This document shows, piece by piece, positions 16,514 to 22,980 of a stretch of 41,340 nucleotides of DNA; the first letter of the stretch is position 1, and each line of letters starts with the position of its first letter. The translations under genes and the position numbers were made by a program. The stretch comes from an uncultured Propionibacterium sp. (lineage in GTDB: Bacteria; Actinomycetota; Actinomycetes; Propionibacteriales; Propionibacteriaceae), in the NCBI GenBank assembly GCA_938036835.1, contig CALHWB010000023.1, forward strand, positions 1-41,340, read 5' to 3'. Under the pieces are notes generated by a model. That model was not told where the DNA came from. It made no database searches and was given only the letters and a program-made list of their open reading frames with translations.

Positions 16514-16546
16514 CAACGGTCACAACACCCTCAGCTGTGACCGTTG
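16514..16546 (+). terminator. Terminator between HicAB remnant and TAC operon
   Basis: A perfect 10-bp stem, CAACGGTCAC (16514-16523) with GTGACCGTTG (16537-16546), has a 13-nt loop and is followed by GGGGACTCTTTTACC, so it has a short T-run. It separates two accessory modules. Confidence 0.65.
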
Positions 16547-16603
16547 GGGACTCTTTTACCCAATCGTGCTCCAGACGTAGCCCACCACCTAGTCAGGCAC
16601 CGC

Positions 16604-16623
16604 TAGTATGACCGTGGGCATAC
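16604..16623 (+). promoter_or_regulatory. -10 box and inverted repeat ahead of TAC operon
   Basis: TAGTAT (16604-16609) is a -10 candidate. GTATG (16606-16610) and CATAC (16619-16623), 8 nt apart, overlap it. XRE antitoxins repress their own operons through such repeats, so this may be the operator. Confidence 0.4.
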
Positions 16624-16671
16624 CGATCATGCCCCATGGGTCCGAGCGCGCGACAAGCCGGGAGAGTGAGC

Positions 16672-17181
16672 GTGAGTTCAGCGATCGCAGCAAACGGGGT
16701 CGGCGGTGACTTCAAGTGGCGGTACTGCACCAGCCCGGATCATGTTGAAGCAGCCGTGGACGCTCTCATGAATGCCGTTAAGGCTGCTGAGAGTAGGCTC
16801 TGGAACCCGTACAACGAGAGGTACACGCGTGGCTCCTTCCGTAACCGGATTAAGCTGGCAGAGAGGGGAGAGCTAAAGCCTCCAAAGGAGGTGAAGCGCG
16901 TCAGGAGTGGCACCCCCGCGTTTGTGCTGTACGAGATCAGATGGTCCGACATCAAAGTTATCGAACGACGTGAAGACGGAATGGAACAAAAACGCATCGA
17001 TGCTCGTCTCTACTACGCCGAGCCGCCGAACGTCGGGCTAATGCTGCTCGGGTTGCACTGTCACGAGAAGCGTGTAGACGGAACACCTGCAGAGATCCGG
17101 GAGTGGCAGGATGCTGAAATCGATAAAGCGGAGAATCTCTACAACGAGGGGATGCGCGACAGATGGGGCGTTCTCGGATAG
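16672..17181 (+). CDS. Probable toxin of a TAC system, HigB/RelE-like
   Basis: A 169-aa protein. The second half (FVLYEIRWSDIKVIER, then ARLYYAEPPNVGLMLLGLHCHEK) shows the strand order and a late Lys expected of HigB/RelE-fold mRNA interferases: a strand with aromatic residues, a charged hairpin, a strand ending in LLGLHCHEK, and a C-terminal helix with A.IDKA. The first 80 residues, helical and basic, are longer than in classic HigB. Family assignment is by pattern and by the two genes downstream, which match HigA1 and its SecB-like chaperone. I take GTG 16672, with GGGAGAG upstream. An in-frame start 36 nt earlier is possible. The antitoxin starts 64 nt downstream. Confidence 0.6.
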   Translation: MSSAIAANGVGGDFKWRYCTSPDHVEAAVDALMNAVKAAESRLWNPYNERYTRGSFRNRIKLAERGELKPPKEVKRVRSGTPAFVLYEIRWSDIKVIERREDGMEQKRIDARLYYAEPPNVGLMLLGLHCHEKRVDGTPAEIREWQDAEIDKAENLYNEGMRDRWGVLG

Positions 17182-17230
17182 CGAATGTACGTCATCCAGG
17201 AGTTCGTGTTGCGAACAGCGCCCTTCCAGA

Positions 17231-17248
17231 CATAAGGTTTATCTTATG
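17231..17248 (+). promoter_or_regulatory. Palindrome covering the antitoxin start codon
   Basis: CATAAG (17231-17236) and CTTATG (17243-17248) are separated by 6 nt. The right arm contains the ATG of the antitoxin gene. This may be an internal autoregulatory site of the XRE antitoxin, or an RNA hairpin controlling its translation. Confidence 0.4.
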
Positions 17249-17617
17249 CATGACGAGCCTCTGGAAGTCCTCGACGCGCGAGCCGATGCACTCTTTGAGG
17301 ACCACACCAATATGATGCGCAACCTCGTACAGATGCGTCACAAGCACAATCTCAAGCAGAGCGTTGTCGCCGAGCGCATGGGCGTGACTCAGCCCTCGGT
17401 TTCCCAGTTCGAACGGTATGACGCCAACCCAACCCTTGACACTGTTCGCCGCTACGCAATGGCAGTGGGGGCTCGCGTCTCAACCCGGGTCATCGATGAT
17501 CTTGCGGGTTATCTACCTAACACTGGCTCCGCGAACCAAGTTAGTATCACCCGCACCAAGACCTCCAGGACGATTCCCTGGGGGTCTACCCCCACCCGCT
17601 TAACTACCGCAGCATGA
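17246..17617 (+). CDS. HigA1-like XRE antitoxin with C-terminal extension
   Basis: A 123-aa protein. Residues about 26-80 are an XRE helix-turn-helix: LVQMRHKHNLKQSVVAERMG, then VTQPSVSQFERYDANP and TVRRYAMAVGARV. This closely follows the pattern of M. tuberculosis HigA1 (Rv1956). After it comes a 40-residue tail with SRTIPWGSTPTRL (Trp112), resembling in position and composition the chaperone-addiction region of HigA1. The expected role is to bind and silence the toxin and repress the operon, while depending on the SecB-like chaperone for stability. ATG 17246 lies inside a palindrome. The gene overlaps the chaperone gene by 4 nt (ATGA). Confidence 0.75.
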   Translation: MHDEPLEVLDARADALFEDHTNMMRNLVQMRHKHNLKQSVVAERMGVTQPSVSQFERYDANPTLDTVRRYAMAVGARVSTRVIDDLAGYLPNTGSANQVSITRTKTSRTIPWGSTPTRLTTAA

Positions 17618-18066
17618 GTGAACCATCCGAGGCGCTGGTCGCACTGGTGCCCAACGTTGAGTTACAGGCCATCTTCTACCGAGAGATTGCGGGCCGCCTG
17701 GGGACGGGGCAGCGAGAGGAGCCCGGCCTACCAGAGTTCTCACTCGCGTTCGACCGGAATCAAGAGAACCCTGCACACTTCAGGCTTCACCTCAGATGCG
17801 CGATCAGATTCCCGGACGGGGCGGAACTGATCGCCGAGCCCGTTGCCGAGTATGCGATCACGGACCCGGCGCAGGTGCCCATCACCGATGAGTTGATGGT
17901 CGAGTACGCCAACGAGGTTGGCGTGATGGCTCTTCTGCCATACCTTCGCCAGACGATCGCGAGCGTCTCGCAGCAGGTATTCGGCACAGCAGTACTCATG
18001 CCGATCATGCAGCGAGGTGCGCTGTCGTTCTCCATTGACGCCGCGCCACCGGACAATGCCGACTGA
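17614..18066 (+). CDS. SecB-like chaperone of a TAC system
   Basis: A 150-aa protein with the SecB fold pattern: two long strand segments (PEFSLAFDRN and FRLHLRCAIRF), a linker AEYAITDPAQVPITDELM, then YANEVGVMALLPYLRQTIA and a closing strand. The AL.PY.R segment corresponds to the main helix of SecB and is close to that of Rv1957, the SecB-like chaperone of the M. tuberculosis toxin-antitoxin-chaperone operon. High-GC Gram-positives normally lack a general SecB, so the gene's place directly behind a HigA1-like antitoxin (ATGA overlap) is decisive. It would protect the antitoxin from degradation. Its 3' end abuts a broken phage gene on the other strand. Confidence 0.75.
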   Translation: MSEPSEALVALVPNVELQAIFYREIAGRLGTGQREEPGLPEFSLAFDRNQENPAHFRLHLRCAIRFPDGAELIAEPVAEYAITDPAQVPITDELMVEYANEVGVMALLPYLRQTIASVSQQVFGTAVLMPIMQRGALSFSIDAAPPDNAD

Positions 18067-18075
18067 CGCACTGCA

Positions 18076-18365
18076 TTCATTGAACACCCACGACTCGAAC
18101 GCCTGCGCTTCCGGGAGCTTCGAGGAGGCGATCAGCCGGTACAGGTCACCTTCGGCGATGAAGCGCGCTTGCTGCACGCCACCACCGGTATCAAGGGGGT
18201 GGCGTTTCGCGACCCCTCGCGGTGCTTGGCCAGCGCATCAGCGGGATTCTGGTAGCCGGATGCGGCGGCGGCATCGCGGCCGCAGAGCATGATCCTGCCC
18301 GCATCCTCGATGGTTCGGATCTGCCCGAAGGTCGCGTGGGTGAATGCTCGTAGTCCGGGGTTCAT
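18076..18365 (-). pseudogene. BRO-N phage antirepressor, frameshifted and truncated
   Basis: Minus strand, two frames. From 18365: FTHATFGQIRTIEDAGRIML, then CGRDAAAASGYQNPADALAKH, the start of a BRO N-terminal domain. After the run of four C (18213-18216) the match continues in another frame: VAKRHPLDTGG, then ARFIAEGDLYRLIASSKLPE and AQAFESWVFNE. Loss of one base in the G tract of the coding strand explains the shift. The match ends near 18076, at the edge of the chaperone gene, so the 3' end is also lost. Antirepressors of this type belong to prophages, so this is a relic of one. Confidence 0.75.
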
Positions 18366-18487
18366 GACCGGCTCTTAAGGCCTCCGGCTATCCCGTGAGG
18401 ATCAACGCACCATCGCTCATAGCTTCGGCCTGAAAGCCGATCCCGGCAGACTCAACGCCAAGCAGAAGAAGAGCTACTACAACCAAG

Positions 18488-18610
18488 ATCCACTGGTACG
18501 AACAGTTCACCGTGCTGCGCAACACCTGCGCCCACCACGGGCGTCTGTGGAATCGCCATCTCACTCAGGTGATGTTTTGCGCCATGAACTCACAAATCTC
18601 TAGACGGTGA
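18488..18610 (+). pseudogene. Abi_2-type abortive infection protein, C-terminal fragment
   Basis: The frame reads HWYEQFTVLRNTCAHHGRLW and NRHLT to a TGA at 18608. RNTCAHHGRLWN is the conserved end of Abi_2 (AbiD/AbiF-type) proteins, containing the HEPN RNase motif (R, then His five residues on). Everything upstream is missing: the frame has no Abi-like sequence before 18488. It is a leftover of a phage-defence gene. Confidence 0.65.
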
Positions 18611-19130
18611 CGTTGTGGTTACGGTGTGCATCGATGGCGACTTCGCCGTGGGTGTGCATGGCGATGTGACGCCCGGCAGCATCCCGCGCCCGGTCCGACG
18701 CAGAACCCTTGTGGGGTTTGCGCGGTGTTGGCGGCGGGCAGGAGACCGGCTAGCGCCTTGGCGTCGGCCTCCATCTCTTCGCGTGTGGCTCCCTGCAACC
18801 GGGCCGGCCAGCACCGGTGGCAGGTTGCTCACGGCCGCCACCACATGGCGGAGCATCCCCGATCCCCTTTCCGGGTGAGTTGGCCCACCGACGCGGGCGT
18901 GAAGAAACCCGCAAGCATGACGCTTGCGGGCGTGTAAGAGACGAAGGACCGAAGACCTGCCCTGACCCGCCGGCCTGTGGGCTGGCGTCCAGCTTTCTAC
19001 GCATAATGCCTAGCCGTACCAGTCAGGCATAGCGTAGCCTTGGTAAGGCAAGGGTAATAGACCTCGCCAGGCGCTTGACGCCAGAACAGGCGGGAGCATC
19101 GCAACCGAGGACGTGATACATGGAGGGCAA
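18611..19130. other. Non-coding stretch before azasugar-like operon
   Basis: About 500 nt without a gene I can support. The first 280 nt contain short family-like stretches on the minus strand (for example GRHIAMHTHGEVAIDAHR near 18620-18680) that may be a decayed gene, but I cannot name it. A hairpin stands at 18908-18930. The last 150 nt form the leader of the operon starting at 19131, with several TAG-containing A/T-rich spots (19030-19070) but no unambiguous promoter. Confidence 0.4.
18908..18930 (-). terminator. Hairpin terminator, minus-strand polarity
   Basis: CCCGCAAGC (18908-18916) pairs perfectly with GCTTGCGGG (18922-18930) around 5 nt. On the minus strand the stem is followed by TTTCTTC, which suits termination of leftward transcripts; on the plus strand it would insulate the operon from upstream reading. 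Confidence 0.6.
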
Positions 19131-21047
19131 ATGACGACTAGCATGGTTTTGTTCGATGTGTTTGGTGTTTTGGTCAAACCACAAGTTGACGAAGTCTTTG
19201 CGGCACTGGCAAGTTTCTTCAAGCTGCCAGAGGATCGGGTAGCTAAGGCCTATTGGGCGAACCGCTCGGACTACGATCGAGGCATAATTTCTGACTTCGA
19301 GTATTGGAATCGAGTATCCAATTCTCTTGACGTTCATCCGCCATCCCCGGAAGAAACCGATTACCTGATAGCTTTAGATCGCGAAAGCTGGAGTGCATCC
19401 GATTCTCGGTTGTTGCCCATATTTGATGGATTGACCGGGGCGGGCTTAGAACTAGCTATCCTGTCAAATGCGCCACACTACCAGGCAGATCTGATCAGAG
19501 AAGCAGCGTGGGCTAGCGGGTTTCAGCATCTTTTTTTCTCATGCGAGCTAGGGCTGATCAAGCCAGAGCCCCAGATATACGAGAAGGTAGCGACCGAGCT
19601 TAAAGTTGACCCGGGGGAAATACTCTTCGTCGATGACAACCCAAAGAACACGACCCCTGCTCGCCAGCTAGGGTTCCAAACTATCGATTTTACAGACCCT
19701 GAGTCCTTGCGGCTGGAGTTGATTAGAAACGGGCTTATGGAACCAGTGAGGTTCCCAAAGGATAAGACTCTATCCACGATATCCCGAGAGAGGTCGAAAA
19801 GTCACCTGTACTATTCAAGTGGGCCTTTCCGCATAAAGCGCGCACAAGGAGTGTGGGTTTGGGATGCAGATGACAACCGTTATCTAGATTGTTCTGCTGG
19901 AACCTTCAATCTGTCTCTCGGATATCAACATCCCGAGATAGTCCGGGTTATTCAGGAGCAGGCGGATGATCTGATCCACGCCACTTCTTCACTACGCGCC
20001 GATGTCGTTGACCGATTCGTGGGCACAATAGGCAGCATCACGCCTTGGAGCGACACCTTGGTACACCCGAAGGTCTCATCCGGTTCGGTAGCCAACGAAG
20101 GTGCAATTAAGATAGCCCAAAGGGTAACCGGCAGAACTGAAATCGTAAGCCTCTATAGGGCGCATCTTGGTCAGACACTCGCGATGACCGCACTCTCGGG
20201 TAACTCCTTCCGCCGGAGACCGCTACAAAGCCTACCGTATATGGGATTTCAAATCATCGAACCATACTGTAGCGGATGCAACCGGCAGCATCCCGAAGAT
20301 CAATGCATCAACCGATCCATCCGGCAGCTTGAAGACCAGTTAGAGTTTGGTTCCCGAGGGGACCTGGCCGCCGTGATCGTTGAGCCAATCTCTGGAAACG
20401 GCGGAAATGTAGTCTATCCGAATGAATTCTTCGCTCAATTGAGACGAGTCGTAGACGAACACGGTGCAAAACTGATTTTTGACGAGATCCAGACAGGCAT
20501 AGGACGTACCGGGGCGATGCTTGCTGCCGACCACCTTGACGCCAAACCCGATATCATAACATTAGCAAAGGGGCTGGGAGGTTCCGGCGCGCAAGTAGCA
20601 ACGATTCTTGCTCGCCGCGATTGCAGCGGGTTGCCGGGCGACGGGCATTCTTTCACTTACGGCGCTAACCTACTTGCTCTTGCCGTTGGGCATAGAACGG
20701 TAGAAATTGTATCGGATCCATCCTTTCTGGCGCATGTGCGCCTGGCTGGCGTCTATATTATGAATCGCTTATGCAGCATGGGCAATGACTTCAGCGATTA
20801 CATATCGGACGTGCGTGGCAAAGGCTTGATGATCGGGATCGAATTCAACGCCGGCGACATGGCCAAGACGGTGTCCCTTGTGAACTCACTGGCGGCTGCG
20901 GCACCCAAGTACGGCCTCCTTATGCGCACCTCACGGTACGGTAGGGGCAACGTACTCAAGATCCGGCCTGCGCTTAACATTTCGATCTCCGAGGCTCAAT
21001 ACCTGTGCGACCAATTGCATTTGATGTTTAGCAAGGAGCTAACGTGA
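19131..21047 (+). CDS. HAD hydrolase-class III aminotransferase fusion (GabT1-like)
   Basis: A 638-aa two-domain enzyme. Residues 1-205 are HAD-IA: LFDVFGVL (nucleophile Asp9; the usual second Asp at +2 is Phe11), AILSNAP (Ser112), LIKPEP (Lys144) and FVDDNPKN (Asp168, Asp169). Residues about 222-638 are a PLP-dependent class III aminotransferase: GVWVWDADDNRYLDCSAG, SSGSVANEGAIK, FDEIQTGIGRTG (Asp451 for the pyridine N) and TLAKGLGG (Lys480 for PLP). ATG 19131 has GGAGGG upstream. As the first gene of a five-gene operon followed by a phosphatase and a dehydrogenase, it corresponds to GabT1 of Bacillus azasugar clusters, which aminates fructose 6-phosphate at C2. The HAD part is additional and may act on a sugar phosphate. 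Base composition is far lower in GC than the flanks. Confidence 0.8.
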   Translation: MTTSMVLFDVFGVLVKPQVDEVFAALASFFKLPEDRVAKAYWANRSDYDRGIISDFEYWNRVSNSLDVHPPSPEETDYLIALDRESWSASDSRLLPIFDGLTGAGLELAILSNAPHYQADLIREAAWASGFQHLFFSCELGLIKPEPQIYEKVATELKVDPGEILFVDDNPKNTTPARQLGFQTIDFTDPESLRLELIRNGLMEPVRFPKDKTLSTISRERSKSHLYYSSGPFRIKRAQGVWVWDADDNRYLDCSAGTFNLSLGYQHPEIVRVIQEQADDLIHATSSLRADVVDRFVGTIGSITPWSDTLVHPKVSSGSVANEGAIKIAQRVTGRTEIVSLYRAHLGQTLAMTALSGNSFRRRPLQSLPYMGFQIIEPYCSGCNRQHPEDQCINRSIRQLEDQLEFGSRGDLAAVIVEPISGNGGNVVYPNEFFAQLRRVVDEHGAKLIFDEIQTGIGRTGAMLAADHLDAKPDIITLAKGLGGSGAQVATILARRDCSGLPGDGHSFTYGANLLALAVGHRTVEIVSDPSFLAHVRLAGVYIMNRLCSMGNDFSDYISDVRGKGLMIGIEFNAGDMAKTVSLVNSLAAAAPKYGLLMRTSRYGRGNVLKIRPALNISISEAQYLCDQLHLMFSKELT

Positions 21048-21988
21048 AACGCCATCTGCTCTCGCTCGCAGAATATGTCCGCAACGGACTGATATCTCTG
21101 CCGCAGCCTGCTCGAGGTGCGGGAGGTAATCGTATATCTCCAGGAGGGGACGCCCAATTCGATATAGACGAAACGGCCGAGAGACTTGTTCTTGAAGGAA
21201 TTCAAAAATATTTTCCAGAAGGTGTTTGCGTCTATACCGAGGACGGGGCCAAGATGCAGATCGGCAATGACGACTCTGTCTTGTTATTGATCGATCCTAT
21301 CGACGGCACACGCCCAGCAGCGGCCGGGTTCCAACAGGCCATGATCTCTATTGCAACGCTGCCGAATCGCGACGGTACCACACTTGGCGACGTGTCTCAT
21401 GCGCTGCTAATGAATATTGCAACCGGCTACTGGCTGTACAGTGACTCAGCAGAACACCTCGAGATCTCGTGGGATAGGTATCGCATTCGAGCTCTGGACT
21501 CGCCTATTCAGCTTGAGAAGATGTTTTGGAGCTTTGAACTGAACGGGCATCCTATGCACTTGATGAGCGAAGCGCTGGGCGGCCTCGTCGATGCCACCGC
21601 AAACACGGGAGGAGTATTCGTATTTAATTCCTGCTCCTATTCGATTGCATCAATCATTTTGGGTCAAACGGACGCTTACGTCGACATCGGCAATCGCATT
21701 CTGAAAGATCATCCTTTGACGGAGCCGGCGTTTCGGCAAGTCGGTAGGGGGAATATTCTGCACCTGTTTCCTTACGATATTGCAGCCGCTGTCACTCTCG
21801 CTAAGCGTTGCGGTATAGCGATCACCGATGCTTACGGTCAAGGTTTTGAATCGGTCCTTGCTACGGATCTATCTCCGAGCAATCAGCGGTCCTGCGTCGC
21901 GGCAGTAAACCCTGAACTCCACGCAACCATATTGGAACACATCAACTTCAACTTGAACGGAGCACCGGATGAAAGCGCTGATACTTAA
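21044..21988 (+). CDS. Inositol-monophosphatase-family phosphatase (Yktc1-like)
   Basis: A 314-aa enzyme of the IMPase/FIG superfamily, Mg-dependent phosphomonoesterases. Metal-binding elements are YTEDG (Glu66, Asp67), LIDPIDGT (Asp84, Asp87) and PYDIAAAVTLAKRCG (Asp245, replacing the usual WD). In the proposed pathway it removes phosphate from the aminated sugar phosphate (2-amino-2-deoxymannitol 6-phosphate in Bacillus). It begins at GTG 21044, overlapping the previous stop in GTGA, and its end overlaps the dehydrogenase gene by 20 nt, so the three enzymes are translated together. IMPases are promiscuous and the substrate is inferred from context. Confidence 0.75.
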   Translation: MKRHLLSLAEYVRNGLISLPQPARGAGGNRISPGGDAQFDIDETAERLVLEGIQKYFPEGVCVYTEDGAKMQIGNDDSVLLLIDPIDGTRPAAAGFQQAMISIATLPNRDGTTLGDVSHALLMNIATGYWLYSDSAEHLEISWDRYRIRALDSPIQLEKMFWSFELNGHPMHLMSEALGGLVDATANTGGVFVFNSCSYSIASIILGQTDAYVDIGNRILKDHPLTEPAFRQVGRGNILHLFPYDIAAAVTLAKRCGIAITDAYGQGFESVLATDLSPSNQRSCVAAVNPELHATILEHINFNLNGAPDESADT

Positions 21989-22979
21989 CGATAGACATTC
22001 ACTACAGTTGGTTGAGAAAACGAAGCCGTCGATCGAGTCCGCTTCCGAAGCCATTTTCCAAGTTGCGTACACGGGCATATGCGGTACCGACAGAAGCGTT
22101 CTCGTCGGAAAATTCCCCGCGGACAAGGGAGTGGTGATGGGACACGAGTCGGTTGGTGTCGTAACGGAGGCCGGCGCGGAAGCAAGCGTTACGGTAGGTG
22201 ACCGCGTTCTGCTCAATCCGACGTTGTATTGCGGATGGTGTTCGCGGTGCCGGCTAGGCAACCAAAATTTCTGTATCAATAAGCGCGGTACGGAGGTTGG
22301 TTTGGATATGGACGGTACTTACGCCGAGTACATGAAAGTCGATAGCCGGTACTTGCACACAATCCCCGATTCCATGGCATTTGAAAGAGCCGTATTGATC
22401 GAACCTCTTGCTTGTGCATTAAATAACGTTGAAAGAGCTCAGGTGTCTTGCAATGATCGGGTCCTTATCATTGGCGGCGGTCCTATCGGATCATTATGTG
22501 CCATGGTGGCTCTCATCAAAGGCGCCGAAGTGACTCTTGCGGAGACCTCAGACGTGCGACGTGAAATGGTTTCCGACTTTTTATCTGGGGTGTCCGTCAG
22601 GAAGGCCAGCGTTGTTGCCGAACTATGCACCCCATCTAACATGTACAGCGTAGCAATAGACACCGTAGGCTCATGCTTGACCGAATGCGTGAGCAAACTA
22701 GATGTTGGTGGCCGAGCAGTATTGATGGGCTATAACTCAAACGTCCAAACCGCGCTCCGGAATATCGACATAGTCACAAACGCTTGGAGTATCATGGGTG
22801 CAGGCGATTTCACACCCGCTATATTTGAGAACGCTCTTTCACTGTCCTCCAGCTTGCCCCTAGAAAAGCTTGTCACGCACGTGTTCCCGCTGGAGTCGTA
22901 TGCAGAAGCGTTTGCTCTCTTAGGCGTGGGCCAAGGGAACGGTAACTATAACGCTATGAAGGTATTGCTAAGGAGCTAG
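21969..22979 (+). CDS. Zinc-dependent medium-chain dehydrogenase (GutB1-like)
   Basis: A 336-aa MDR alcohol/polyol dehydrogenase. Catalytic zinc ligands are Cys38 (TGICGTD) and His59 with Glu60 (MGHE); Glu145 lies in LIEPLACAL. The structural zinc site is complete: Cys88, Cys91, Cys94 and Cys102. The Rossmann loop is IIGGGPIGS (about 167-175), NAD(P)-binding. The family includes sorbitol and galactitol dehydrogenases. In Bacillus the homologous GutB1 oxidises C6 of 2-amino-2-deoxymannitol so that the amine can close the ring to an azasugar. It follows the phosphatase gene with a 20-nt overlap and precedes the glycosidase gene by one nucleotide. Confidence 0.8.
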   Translation: MKALILNDRHSLQLVEKTKPSIESASEAIFQVAYTGICGTDRSVLVGKFPADKGVVMGHESVGVVTEAGAEASVTVGDRVLLNPTLYCGWCSRCRLGNQNFCINKRGTEVGLDMDGTYAEYMKVDSRYLHTIPDSMAFERAVLIEPLACALNNVERAQVSCNDRVLIIGGGPIGSLCAMVALIKGAEVTLAETSDVRREMVSDFLSGVSVRKASVVAELCTPSNMYSVAIDTVGSCLTECVSKLDVGGRAVLMGYNSNVQTALRNIDIVTNAWSIMGAGDFTPAIFENALSLSSSLPLEKLVTHVFPLESYAEAFALLGVGQGNGNYNAMKVLLRS

Positions 22980-22980
22980 A

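Noticed and set aside
16260..16523. Minus-strand frame beginning MTVEEFAECARLADL
   Set aside because: Only the first part looks protein-like; its start is one arm of the terminator hairpin and the rest is antisense to the HicB-like and XRE sequences.
18611..18880. Possible decayed gene on the minus strand
   Set aside because: Short protein-like stretches in different frames, but no family could be named and no consistent frame exists.
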